From NCBI RefSeq assembly GCF_004146235.1, contig NZ_SELO01000002.1, positions 1 through 64,000 of the forward strand: a stretch of 64,000 nucleotides of DNA, written 5' to 3'. Origin of the DNA: Tropicimonas sp. IMCC6043. Its GTDB lineage: Bacteria; Pseudomonadota; Alphaproteobacteria; Rhodobacterales; Rhodobacteraceae. Below the pieces are notes generated by a model. That model was not told where the DNA came from, made no database searches, and worked only from the letters and a program-made list of their open reading frames with translations. The position numbers and the translations under genes were made by a program. Below are positions 44,321 to 52,300 of the stretch, piece after piece (within the stretch, counting starts at the first letter, position 1; every line of letters starts with the position of its first letter).

Positions 44321-45190
44321 TCAGGCCTGCAGGCCGACGTCACCTCGTCGGGTTGTGGCAGGTTCGGTCGAGGGTATTACGTCGGTCACCGCGTCCCCGC
44401 GCCGGAACAGGCTGGCGCGTTTCCACCAGACGACCACGACCGTGACACCGACGAGAATCCAGGTATCCCACGGCTGTGCATCTGGCCAGAACGGGTTGAT
44501 GAGCTGCCAGTGGAACAGCATCGGCAGCAGAATGCTCCCGCGCGCGGCGTTGAAGATGGGCGTCACGAGGATCGCCAGCGTGACGTTGCCGATGAAGAAC
44601 GGCAGGAAACTCCAGTCGGCATAGACCGTGCTCGCCAGGTAGAACGCGGGAAGGTGCCAGAGGCCCCAGATCACCCCGATGGCTGCACCGGCAAAGACGG
44701 GCGAGACATACCGTTGCAGGATCGGAAGGGCGACGCCGCGCCAGCCAAGTTCCTCGACTGGCCCGAGAAACAGCATCACTGCGAGAATGGCAAAGGCGGC
44801 GCTGGCCCCCTGCGGCGGCAAGGGCGCGATCAACGGCCCGCCCTTCAGGAGCGATCCGGCCATGAAGATCAGCGGGATGCCAGCCAGGATGAAGATCCAC
44901 CAGACCGGATCGCAGCGCCACAAGGCCATCCGCCCGAGATAGCTTCGCAGGCCCGACATACCACCATGAACGAAAACGACGGTCAGTCCGGCAATCGCCG
45001 GCGCCCATGTCGCCAGGAAATAGAGCGGATGCAAGCCGCTGAGCTCGCCGAAAAGGCCCGATGCGGTCTCCGGGAAGAAGATGTAGCTCCCGGCGATCGC
45101 CCATGTGATCGCGAAGGTAAGCGCGATTTGCCAGATGATGGCGCTCGACGGGACGACGTGGCCAGGATTCTGCGATGGATGGCGTGTCAT
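44321..45190 (-). CDS. CPBP-family intramembrane metalloprotease
   Basis: 289 aa with about eight hydrophobic segments. It carries the CPBP/Abi motifs: EELGWRG (motif 1, catalytic glutamates), a histidine in IWGLWHLPAFYL and a late FHWQLIN histidine/asparagine motif. Members include Rce1-like prenyl-protein proteases, bacteriocin immunity proteins and stress-related proteases; which applies is unknown. The start at 45190 is preceded by GGAGTAGGAAA; the ORF extends to 45277 without support. It follows the TetR gene by 34 bases on the same strand, so it is the probable target of that repressor. Confidence 0.85.
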   Translation of the reverse strand: MTRHPSQNPGHVVPSSAIIWQIALTFAITWAIAGSYIFFPETASGLFGELSGLHPLYFLATWAPAIAGLTVVFVHGGMSGLRSYLGRMALWRCDPVWWIFILAGIPLIFMAGSLLKGGPLIAPLPPQGASAAFAILAVMLFLGPVEELGWRGVALPILQRYVSPVFAGAAIGVIWGLWHLPAFYLASTVYADWSFLPFFIGNVTLAILVTPIFNAARGSILLPMLFHWQLINPFWPDAQPWDTWILVGVTVVVVWWKRASLFRRGDAVTDVIPSTEPATTRRGDVGLQA

Positions 45191-45224
45191 TTTCCTACTC
45201 CGGATTGCGACCTCGGCACCCTCG

Positions 45225-45908
45225 TCAGGCACCGGGAACCTTGGCGTGCGGATCAGCCTCTGCCGTTCCATCTCCACGCGCGGGGTTCATGAAGCTGAAG
45301 CAGCCCGGCTCTGCCCCCAAGGATTTCTCCACGATCTCCTGCGTGACCAAGCGTCGTGCCGCAATTTCCTCCGCCGAGAAACTGAACAGGCCGCCGTCGG
45401 TCAGGAACTCGGCTCCGGTAAGCAAAAACTGGATCGTTTCGAGGGGCCGCGCGACGGCAAAGACACCCTCCCCGTTCCCCTGCTCGATGATCCGCGCGAA
45501 GATCGGGGAAAGCCGCAGAACGGTCTGAACATTGGTGGCTTCATGCAGCTGCCGGTTTTCCGGAAGATGCATCATCTCGGCAAGTTGCTCCGTGTCGTCG
45601 CCGCCGACATGGCTGTCCGACAGCAGCGCCTGCATCTTATGCATGGCGGATTGCGAGGGATCGTCGGCGACCTCGGCGGCCATCTCCGTGAGCCGGTCCA
45701 GCGCGCGGTCGACGACGGCGCCGAGAACTTCCTCCTTGGACCGGAAATAGTAATAGAACGTCCCCTTCGCGACACCCATCTCGCGGATGATCGTTTCGAC
45801 CGAGCAACTGGCGTAGCCGACCGTTCTGAACAGCCTCTCGGCTGTTTCGATGATTTCGAGGCGTCGTTCCTCTGGCGCCTTTATGGTGCGCGGCATCATC
45901 GTCTCCAT
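45225..45908 (-). CDS. TetR-family transcriptional repressor
   Basis: 227 aa. The N-terminal helix-turn-helix (about residues 15-60: IIETAERLFRTVGYASCSVE then IIREMGVAKGTFYYYFRSKEEVL) is a standard TetR domain. The C-terminal ligand domain shares no recognisable ligand motif. A perfect 21-base palindrome sits 18 bases upstream of the start and should be its operator. CPBP protease follows as the second gene. The start is taken as 45908; a second pair of ATGs at 45899 and 45896 is also possible. Confidence 0.9.
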   Translation of the reverse strand: METMMPRTIKAPEERRLEIIETAERLFRTVGYASCSVETIIREMGVAKGTFYYYFRSKEEVLGAVVDRALDRLTEMAAEVADDPSQSAMHKMQALLSDSHVGGDDTEQLAEMMHLPENRQLHEATNVQTVLRLSPIFARIIEQGNGEGVFAVARPLETIQFLLTGAEFLTDGGLFSFSAEEIAARRLVTQEIVEKSLGAEPGCFSFMNPARGDGTAEADPHAKVPGA

Positions 45909-45925
45909 GAGTCCCTTCTTCTTTT

Positions 45926-45946
45926 ACTGACTGACGGTCAGTCAGT
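45926..45946. promoter_or_regulatory. Perfect 21-base palindrome, TetR operator
   Basis: The arm ACTGACTGAC, one central G, then the exact complement GTCAGTCAGT. Symmetry of this kind with 10-base half-sites is characteristic of TetR-family operators. It lies between the tetR start and the divergent NTF2-like gene, closer to tetR, so autorepression is likely. The rest of the 311-base gap (to 46219) shows no other clear signal. Confidence 0.82.
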
Positions 45947-46219
45947 CAATATGCCGTCGCGATCCGGGCTCCGAAACTGGAACGAAGTAATACGACAGAA
46001 CGGACACAAGACAGCCGCCACCTCCCACGAAGCGCGGCGCAATGTGTTGCCTTTGTTTTGACAATCGCGACTCACCACCGTTGCGCTGCCCGATCCAAAC
46101 GGCCGCCAAGGCGGATGGCCACGGCAGACAAAACTCTTCCCCAAGGTCAATCTGACTTGGACAGGGCGGGTTTCCGATGCCAATCTGGCGGCATTTCAGT
46201 CTGACGAGGTGGCGAAGGG

Positions 46220-46612
46220 ATGAGTGACCCAGGCGCGGAGGCAAAGTTGGCGGCTGACTGCACGGCCGCCTGGAATTTCGGATCGGCAGAGGCCGTCGCC
46301 TCCTTCTATGCCGAGGATGGCGTGATCGTCATCAACCGGGGCAATCCATGGACGGGCCGCGCACGCGTCCGCGATATGGCGGTGGGGTTCATCGCGGATG
46401 TCTCCGACCTCGTCCAGACATGCGACAATATCTGGTGTTCGGACAGCCATGCCGACTATGTCTGGACCTTCACGGGGCACGACGCCGCATCCGGCCTCCA
46501 GCTGACCGTGCGCGGCTGGGAGGAATGGGACCTCGACGAAGAACGCAGGGTGAAACACGCGTCCGGCTGGTTCGACGCGGAAGACTACGCGCGCCAGGCG
46601 CCCGGCGGGTAA
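46220..46612 (+). CDS. SnoaL/NTF2-like protein
   Basis: 130 aa with the NTF2-like cone fold typical of SnoaL or ketosteroid-isomerase-like proteins: EAKLAADCTAAWNFGSAEAV then SFYAEDGVIVINRG and a C-terminal WEEWDLDEERRVKHASGWFD. Many members are small-molecule isomerases or hydrolases and many have no known function. GAAGGG precedes the ATG. It is seven bases from the following cupin gene, so the two form a pair. Confidence 0.75.
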   Translation: MSDPGAEAKLAADCTAAWNFGSAEAVASFYAEDGVIVINRGNPWTGRARVRDMAVGFIADVSDLVQTCDNIWCSDSHADYVWTFTGHDAASGLQLTVRGWEEWDLDEERRVKHASGWFDAEDYARQAPGG

Positions 46613-46618
46613 TCGGCA

Positions 46619-46984
46619 ATGATGATCCACGAGCTATATGCCGATCCTGATGGCGAGAGCCGCTGGCGCGATGTCGAGGTAACCCTCGAGGAGCGCGTCT
46701 TCGCGCCGCCGGCAAAGGGAATCGAGGTTTCTGCACCGCAGCCGGCCAGCCAGACCGTATTCCTCCGCCTCCGGTCGGGTTGGGACGAACCGATCCACCC
46801 CACCCCCGTAGCGCAGCGACTGGTCTGCCTGTCCGGCAGCGTCCGGGTCACGGCAAGCGATGGGACCTTCCGCGATATAGATCCGGGTGACGTGTGGGAC
46901 ATGTCCGACACCCACGGAAAGGGCCACCACACCGCCGTGACCAGCGCCGAGGATTTCGAATGCGTGATCGTGCAGTTCGCCTGA
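46619..46984 (+). CDS. Cupin-like protein
   Basis: 121 aa, a single cupin barrel. Strand pattern LRLRSGWDEPIHPTPVAQR, then LVCLSGSVRVTASDGTFRDI and DPGDVWDMSDTHGKGHHTAV resemble the two cupin motifs; possible metal ligands are the histidines of GKGHH. No enzymatic role can be assigned. It lies downstream of the NTF2-like gene by seven bases. The start may be the first or second of two adjacent ATG codons (46619, 46622). Confidence 0.7.
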   Translation: MMIHELYADPDGESRWRDVEVTLEERVFAPPAKGIEVSAPQPASQTVFLRLRSGWDEPIHPTPVAQRLVCLSGSVRVTASDGTFRDIDPGDVWDMSDTHGKGHHTAVTSAEDFECVIVQFA

Positions 46985-47050
46985 GCGCCAGGTGTCAGGG
47001 CCGTCTCTGAAAGTCGCATCCGCGCCGGCGTTCGGAACGATCCGGCGCCG

Positions 47051-48154
47051 TCATCCCCTGTGCACGAGGCTCGGAAAGAGATGCGGCTCCAGACTCGCTC
47101 CGTCGAAAGTTTCGCCCTCGGTCAGGACCGAAACCGCGTCGTGGCTGTGCAGGCTCTCCTGATGGCTCGCCACCACCCGGAAGTCGCCGATCCGAGAGTC
47201 TGCCTGCAGGGCTTCGGCAAAGAGCCGCGCCGCGTCCTCGACAAAGACCGGATTGGCCGCGTTCAACTCGGCGAAAGCCTGTTCGTCCTCGCGCTTTACC
47301 ATCACCTGCGTCTCCGTTGGCACCGCGCGGCGGCACATCTCCACCACTTCCTCGAACCAGGGGCATCCGGCCTCGGGATCGATCACCATCGAAAGCCGCG
47401 CCACCGACCGCTGTGAATGCGGCACGGCCAGTTGACCGCGGGCGCGGCGGGCATGTTCGGATAGTTCCAGCGAACACGGGCAGGTCGAGGCATAGACATA
47501 GTCGAGATGCATGATCTTGAGGCGCGATCCTGCCTGGTCCACCATCTCCAGCGCCATGTCGTAATACTGGAACCCCTCGAGCCCCGAGCGCAGCGCTGTC
47601 ACCTTCATCGGGAAGGCGAAGCGCATCATGATCCTTGCATCGAAGCTCTCGAGATCGCGCTTGTAGCCTTCAAGCGCATCCTCGATCACCTCGAAGCTGA
47701 AGGTGCGCTCGGCAGAGGCGTAGAAGCTGCGCATGATGCGCGACATGTTGATGCCCTTCTTCTCGGCCTCGAGGCTGACCGTGCCCGTCACCGATGTGTC
47801 GAGCGCGAGATCGGCCCCTTCGCGACGGTGAAAGCGGATCGGCAGCCGGAAATTCGAGATGCCAACATGCTGGATCTGCCGCTTGGTGCCACGGATCAGG
47901 CTTTCCGGGCCGTTCTGAAGATCAGGCATCTCCGCCTTGTAGGCATCATCAACGACAAAATCTGCCGGGTAAGTGCGGCTGAGTGCGGGGTAGGAGTTCG
48001 GGGTGCCTTGCGGCAGAAGCCTGGCAACGACCGGGTCGAGATCGGCGATCTCCAGCTCCGAGGCGGTGCCGGCCCATTGGCGCAGCACTTCCAACGCGCG
48101 CGCGGCATCGCTGCGATCGGGTGTCCGGGGAAAGTCGTTCATGTGAAGGTTCAT
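47051..48154 (-). CDS. folE2: GTP cyclohydrolase FolE2 (type IB)
   Basis: Converts GTP to 7,8-dihydroneopterin triphosphate for tetrahydrofolate (and queuosine) synthesis. 367 aa, slightly long for the family because of an N-terminal extension. The zinc/metal-binding motif is YASTCPCSLELSEHA; other conserved parts are IQHVGISNFRLPI, MSRIMRSFY and CRRAVPTETQVMVKREDE. FolE2 can use metals other than zinc and is often induced under zinc limitation. Upstream, a TATAAT-like -10 (48224-48229, minus strand) lies in an A/T-rich stretch with a repeated ATTCGTA; no confident Zur box was found. Confidence 0.95.
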   Translation of the reverse strand: MNLHMNDFPRTPDRSDAARALEVLRQWAGTASELEIADLDPVVARLLPQGTPNSYPALSRTYPADFVVDDAYKAEMPDLQNGPESLIRGTKRQIQHVGISNFRLPIRFHRREGADLALDTSVTGTVSLEAEKKGINMSRIMRSFYASAERTFSFEVIEDALEGYKRDLESFDARIMMRFAFPMKVTALRSGLEGFQYYDMALEMVDQAGSRLKIMHLDYVYASTCPCSLELSEHARRARGQLAVPHSQRSVARLSMVIDPEAGCPWFEEVVEMCRRAVPTETQVMVKREDEQAFAELNAANPVFVEDAARLFAEALQADSRIGDFRVVASHQESLHSHDAVSVLTEGETFDGASLEPHLFPSLVHRG

Positions 48155-48263
48155 TCTGGCCTCGCGCGACAGATCTGCGCCCGGTCAAGGTCGCGCCGGC
48201 GGCGGTGGCTTGTCCAGAGCAATATTATACGAATTTACGAATGCGGCCCGCGTGTGGATCACA

Positions 48264-49001
48264 TCAACGCCGATAACGCGCGACGAAGTTCCTCAGGATA
48301 AGGGGCGCGAGCGACGTATCGCTTTGTAGTACCGCGCGGGTCAGGTCGGCGGCCTCTTCGGGCGGGAAATAGCCCTTGTCCTTGTAGATGGCGATCCGGA
48401 GGGCGAAGACCGCACCATCGGCCTCGGGGTGGAACTGGGTGGCATAGACGTTCCGTCCGTGGCGGATCATCTGGAAGGGACAGGGGGCGGAGGCCAGAAG
48501 GTGGGTGCAGCCGGACGGCAGCGCCTGCACCGCTTCCTTGTGCCCCACCAGCGCGTCGAAACGGTCTGGCAGGCCGGCGAGGATCGGATCGGCGCGCCCC
48601 TCCTGTGTCACCGCGCAGGGCACCGGCCCGACCGGCTCGCCATAGCGGGCCTTCGAGACGTCGCCGCCGAGGTGATGGGCGAGAATGCCGATGCCGTAGC
48701 AGCAGCCGAGGAATGGGATATCCTGCCCGGTGATCTGCGGCATCAGGGCGAGGATCTCCTCCTCGATGTGCTTCTCGACTGCCGATTTTTCCTCGTCGTG
48801 ATCCGAAACGCAGCCGGGTCCGCCGCCGACGATCACGCCGGAATACGCTCCGAGATCCAGATCCGCCGGTATCTCTTCCCTCTCCAGCCGCACGCGCCGG
48901 ACCTCGTCCGGGTCCAGCGCACCTTTCGCGAGGAACGCCTCGAACTCGTTGTCCGACGCCTCCGGTTCGGGGCGCAATTGCAGGATCAGGAAGGGCTTCA
49001 T
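48264..49001 (-). CDS. Class I glutamine amidotransferase-like protein
   Basis: 245 aa, a stand-alone class I amidotransferase of the GuaA-like/GATase1 family. The nucleophile cysteine lies in FLGCCYGIGIL (oxyanion motif) and the catalytic His/Glu in ATQFHPEAD; the YSGVIVGGGPG loop is present. All triad residues appear intact. Which ammonia acceptor it serves is unknown; proteins of this type also include gamma-glutamyl hydrolases for polyamine breakdown. It lies 109 bases upstream of folE2 on the same strand. Confidence 0.85.
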   Translation of the reverse strand: MKPFLILQLRPEPEASDNEFEAFLAKGALDPDEVRRVRLEREEIPADLDLGAYSGVIVGGGPGCVSDHDEEKSAVEKHIEEEILALMPQITGQDIPFLGCCYGIGILAHHLGGDVSKARYGEPVGPVPCAVTQEGRADPILAGLPDRFDALVGHKEAVQALPSGCTHLLASAPCPFQMIRHGRNVYATQFHPEADGAVFALRIAIYKDKGYFPPEEAADLTRAVLQSDTSLAPLILRNFVARYRR

Positions 49002-49053
49002 CGCAGGCGTTCCTTTCGGTCACGCCGCATCTGCCGCAAGCCGTGCCGATCCG

Positions 49054-49917
49054 TCAAGCCGCCTGCACCGTCTCGCGCAGCGTCTGGAGCCAACCGGGGA
49101 CTTCGCGGGCATCGACCTCGGCCTCGCGGACGAGACCGTCGAAATGCTCGGTCAGCGAGCGGACGCGATCACGGGAACGGAAGGCGAGGTAGAAGCGGCC
49201 GATATAGACCACGCCGAGGAAGGAGCCGAAGATCGTCACCGGCGCGCTGAACACGCGACGCGACTCGTAGAGGAAAAGGCGCAGCGAGGGGAAGAGTGCG
49301 TCCGTGGTGGCAATCAGGTGGTCGAGTTGAGCGCGGCGGGTGTCGGCGTCGAGCCCCTCGTAATACCCCGCGCCGGCGGCAAAGGCGCGCAACTCCCCCA
49401 GGGAGACGGCGATCTCGTAATCCGAGCTCTGTTCCCCAAGCAGGCCGTAGCGATCCTGCGACGCGCCGATTGCCTGTTCGGGCGTTTTGCCGAGGAAATG
49501 CCGGTATTCCCAGTTCAACAGCGCCTCGGTCTTGAGCATGTCCGGGAGCGTGGCCGGGACATGGCGGATCTTGTAGCCCGCCGCTTCGCGGTGCCAGTCA
49601 TGGAGCTGGGAATCGGCCGAAGATCGGGCGGCTTCGGTCACCGTGACGGCCGCCGCGAGCACGTCACCGGGCCGCTCGGGCAGGTCCGTGAGGCCCAGGA
49701 GCCAATCCGAAGAGACGCCAAGCGCCCGCGCGCATTCGGCGGCGAGATGGGCATTCGGAAGGCGCGCCGAACCGTCGGAGAGGAGTTGCGCCACAGTCGA
49801 CCGATCCGCGCCTGTGGCGCGGGCAAGCCCGCTCCGTGACGTATTGGTGAGCGCCATCTGGGCCGCGAGCCTGTCCCGGAAGATCACGGCGCGGTCGCGT
49901 TTGTCGATTTTCTTCAT
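49054..49917 (-). CDS. XRE-family regulator with C-terminal sensory domain
   Basis: 287 aa. Residues 12-75 form a Cro/CI-type helix-turn-helix (RLAAQMALTNTSRSGLARAT, then GADRSTVAQLLSDG and ARALGVSSDWLLGLT). The large C-terminal part has no named domain; it includes LFPSLRLFLYESRR and AFRSRDRVRSL. No recognisable target was found; the divergent DUF2061 gene starts 112 bases away. The amidotransferase gene lies 52 bases downstream on the same strand and could be co-transcribed. Confidence 0.85.
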   Translation of the reverse strand: MKKIDKRDRAVIFRDRLAAQMALTNTSRSGLARATGADRSTVAQLLSDGSARLPNAHLAAECARALGVSSDWLLGLTDLPERPGDVLAAAVTVTEAARSSADSQLHDWHREAAGYKIRHVPATLPDMLKTEALLNWEYRHFLGKTPEQAIGASQDRYGLLGEQSSDYEIAVSLGELRAFAAGAGYYEGLDADTRRAQLDHLIATTDALFPSLRLFLYESRRVFSAPVTIFGSFLGVVYIGRFYLAFRSRDRVRSLTEHFDGLVREAEVDAREVPGWLQTLRETVQAA

Positions 49918-50029
49918 GTCTGTCGTTTTTCCTCACCATTCGGGAGAAATGCAAGAGAAGATCCAGAATTCCCACGGCCTTCATTCGGAGCGAAACTGCT
50001 GCCGAACCAACGGACTCCGGAGACTGGAC

Positions 50030-50266
50030 ATGCACGACCCCCCCGCACGTAGCATCGTGAAAGCGCTGACATGGCAGGCCATGGGCCTCGTCGTCATGAC
50101 GGCGATCACATGGGCCGTGACGGGGTCGGTTGCCACGGGCGGCGCCGTGGCGCTGCTTGGCGCAGCGACGGGAACCGTAACCTATCTTCTGCACGAGCGC
50201 CTCTGGGCGCGCTTGGGCTGGGGGCGGCGGGTGGAGCCGGAGCCGGTCGCGTCCGGGCGGCGCTGA
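50030..50266 (+). CDS. DUF2061 small membrane protein
   Basis: 78 aa with two transmembrane segments (about residues 13-32 and 36-54). The pattern SIVKALTWQAMGLVVMTAIT and LLGAATGTVTYLLHERLW is the DUF2061 signature. Function unknown; in other bacteria such genes are often next to sulfate-assimilation or sulfur genes. ATG 50030 is preceded by GGAG at close spacing. The gene stands between divergent and convergent neighbours. Confidence 0.85.
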   Translation: MHDPPARSIVKALTWQAMGLVVMTAITWAVTGSVATGGAVALLGAATGTVTYLLHERLWARLGWGRRVEPEPVASGRR

Positions 50267-50275
50267 GCCGGGCTA

Positions 50276-50875
50276 CTATCTGGGAGCGCAGGTCTCGGTG
50301 GGGCGCCAGGCATGGATCAGATCACCCGAGGGCCGCTCGACCGCCCAGAGATTGCCGCCGCCCGCGGGTTGGTCATATCTCCGGGAGATCGTCCAACCGG
50401 CAAGATGGCACAGGAGAAGCGTCCCGACCGCGCCATGACCGACGAGAAGGACATCCCCCATACCGTCCCACTTCAGAAGATCCGCCGTTTCCGCCACGAT
50501 CCGTGCCTGCGCGTCCAAGGCCCGCTCCCAGCCGAAGACGGATACCCCGGCCGCGGCGAAAAAGGCGTCCGCCGTCGCCTCGAAGGCATCCGCCGGCAGG
50601 AAGCCGGTGGCCGAGCGGTCGTTCTCATGCGTCCTGGGCCGGATCTCCGCGGGGCAGCCGAGGGCGGTCGCGATCGGCCGGGCCGTCTCGACGGCCTTGC
50701 GCTCGGCGCTGCTCACCACCCGGACGACGCCGGCGAACGCGCCGGCGCCGATCCAGGCGCCGACGCGGGCGCGGCCGGTCTCGTTCAGCCCCCAATCCGG
50801 CACCGGCACCGCCGGGTCGATCGCCACCTGTGGATGCGAGAGATAGAGAAGCCGCGCCAACAGTTCAGACAGCAT
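50276..50875 (-). CDS. Histidine phosphatase family protein with altered RHG motif
   Basis: 199 aa. The histidine phosphatase (phosphoglycerate mutase-like) fold is seen in LLYLSHPQVAIDP...WGLNETGRARV, VVSSAERKAVETARPIA, HENDRSATGFL and LLVGHGAVGTLLL. The phospho-acceptor motif RHG reads SHP, so the histidine remains but the preceding arginine is lost. The second histidine (GHG) is present. Activity may be altered or absent. The start at 50875 overlaps the end of metZ (shared ATGCTGTCTGA), so translation is coupled; an ATG at 50893 is less likely. Confidence 0.82.
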   Translation of the reverse strand: MLSELLARLLYLSHPQVAIDPAVPVPDWGLNETGRARVGAWIGAGAFAGVVRVVSSAERKAVETARPIATALGCPAEIRPRTHENDRSATGFLPADAFEATADAFFAAAGVSVFGWERALDAQARIVAETADLLKWDGMGDVLLVGHGAVGTLLLCHLAGWTISRRYDQPAGGGNLWAVERPSGDLIHAWRPTETCAPR

Positions 50876-52043
50876 CCAGCGCCTGCCGGACATCGGCGAT
50901 GAGATCGTCCGTGTCCTCGATGCCGAGGCTCAGCCGGACCAGACCCGGCGTGATCCCAAGTTCCGCCCTCTGCTCGTCGCTGAGCCGCTGGTGGGTGGTC
51001 GTCGCAGGGTGGGTGACGATCGATTTCGCATCGCCGAGATTGTTGGAAATCGTAATGATCTTCAGCGCGTTGAGGAAGCGGAAAGCCGCCGCCTGCCCGC
51101 CCTTGATGTCGAGCGACAGCACCGTGCCGGGTTTCTCGAGGAGGCGATCGGCGAGCACGTGCTGCGGGTGCTGCTCGAGGCCGGGATAGATGACGCGCTC
51201 CAGCCGCGCATCCCACTGCAACGCCTCGGCCATCGCCTGCGCCGTCGCCGCCTGGGCGCGCACGCGCAAATCCAGCGTCTCGAGGCCCTTGAGCATGATC
51301 CAGGCGGTGAACGGGCTCATCGAACCGCCGGTATGCTTGAGATAGGGTTCCACCGTCTTGCGGATGAACTCCTTCGTGCCGAGGATCACGCCGCCGAGCG
51401 CCCGGCCCTGCCCATCGATATGCTTGGTGGCCGAGTAGACGACAACGTCCGCACCCTGCTCCAGCGCGCGCGAAAAGACCGGCGTCGCGAAGACATTGTC
51501 GACGATGACCGTCGCGCCGACGCGGCGTGCGAGCTTGGCGACCGCAGGCAGGTCGATCACCTCCAGCGTCGGGTTCGACATGGACTCGAAGAAGACCGCC
51601 TTGGTGTCCTTGTTGATCGCGTGTTTCCACTGGTCGAGATCGGTGCCGTCGACAAATGTCACCTCGACGCCGAACCGCGTCAGCACGTCCTCGAGGATGT
51701 AAAGGCAGGAGCCGAAGAGCGCCCGCGCCGCCACCACGTGGTCCCCGGCCTTCAGCATCGACGTCAGCGCGCCATTGACTGCGGCCATGCCAGACGCGGT
51801 TGCAAAAGCGTCCTCCGCCCCCTCGAGCGCGGCGATGCGCTCCTCGAACATCCGCACCGTCGGGTTTCCGTAGCGGGCATAAATGAACTCGTCCTCGCCC
51901 GCCTCAAGAAACCGAGCCTCGGCCTGCTCGGCGCTGTCATAGACAAAGCCCTGGGTCAGGAAAATGGCCTCGGACACCTCGCCATACTGGCTGCGGCGGA
52001 TGCCGGAATGAATGAGTTTCGTGCGCGTCTTCCAGTCGTCCAT
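50865..52043 (-). CDS. metZ: O-succinylhomoserine sulfhydrylase (MetZ)
   Basis: PLP enzyme of the Cys/Met metabolism family, 392 aa. It replaces the succinyl group of O-succinylhomoserine with sulfide to form homocysteine in methionine biosynthesis. Key segments: RYGNPTVRMFEERI, ATASGMAAVNGAL, the PLP-lysine in VVYSATKHIDGQGRALGG, GGSMSPFTAWIMLKGLETL and the C-terminal GDAKSIVTHPATTTHQRLS. The start at 52043 (MDDWKTRT) is preceded by GGGAGG; the longer ORF to 52193 would run through the riboswitch. Expression is controlled by the SAM-II riboswitch and terminator upstream. Confidence 0.96.
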   Translation of the reverse strand: MDDWKTRTKLIHSGIRRSQYGEVSEAIFLTQGFVYDSAEQAEARFLEAGEDEFIYARYGNPTVRMFEERIAALEGAEDAFATASGMAAVNGALTSMLKAGDHVVAARALFGSCLYILEDVLTRFGVEVTFVDGTDLDQWKHAINKDTKAVFFESMSNPTLEVIDLPAVAKLARRVGATVIVDNVFATPVFSRALEQGADVVVYSATKHIDGQGRALGGVILGTKEFIRKTVEPYLKHTGGSMSPFTAWIMLKGLETLDLRVRAQAATAQAMAEALQWDARLERVIYPGLEQHPQHVLADRLLEKPGTVLSLDIKGGQAAAFRFLNALKIITISNNLGDAKSIVTHPATTTHQRLSDEQRAELGITPGLVRLSLGIEDTDDLIADVRQALDAV

Positions 52044-52059
52044 CGGCCGACCTCCCATG

Positions 52060-52089
52060 AAAAAGCCCCACCGCAGCCAGCGGCGGGGC
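52060..52089 (-). terminator. Terminator hairpin between SAM-II aptamer and metZ
   Basis: In the mRNA, GCCCCGCCGC pairs with GCGGTGGGGC (one G-U pair) around TGGCT and is followed by TTTTT. It lies 11 bases past the aptamer and 16 bases before metZ, so it is positioned as the expression platform of the riboswitch (premature termination when SAM is bound). Confidence 0.85.
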
Positions 52090-52100
52090 GACCCGCTCCT

Positions 52101-52160
52101 GACCTCTTTAGCGGCATGTTTTACGTGGCCCGCAATCCGGTGAACAAATCGCCACGGTGA
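52101..52160 (-). promoter_or_regulatory. SAM-II riboswitch upstream of metZ
   Basis: The leader RNA carries the SAM-II consensus: CCGTGGCGATTTG, ATTGCGGGCCACGTAAAA and GCTAAAGAGGT, with stem CGTGGC / GCCACG and the 3' segment forming the H-type pseudoknot with the loop. SAM-II is an alphaproteobacterial motif found in front of methionine genes. Binding of S-adenosylmethionine should switch metZ off. Confidence 0.92.
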
Positions 52161-52205
52161 GGTGACGTAACGCCGAAGCACCGGTGTCGTCAAGTCGCGC
52201 CCGGC

Positions 52206-52234
52206 CGTTACCGTTTCGTTACCGTCTCGTCACG
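52206..52234. repeat. CGTTACCG direct repeats phased at 11 bases
   Basis: CGTTACCG at 52206-52213 and 52217-52224, with a degenerate third copy CGTCACG at 52228-52234; each is 11 bases from the next, about one helical turn. The repeats lie in the divergent gap between metZ and the hydrolase gene and could be binding sites for a regulator of either. Confidence 0.5.
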
Positions 52235-52300
52235 TCCGCTTAATCCGCATGTCACCCCAGCGTAGCAGATTGGCGCTAAGCGACATACCAGATGTAGTGG

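Noticed and set aside
48155-48263. Zur-type operator before folE2
   Set aside because: The A/T-rich stretch holds a repeated ATTCGTA and a TATAAT but no dyad symmetry like known Zur boxes.
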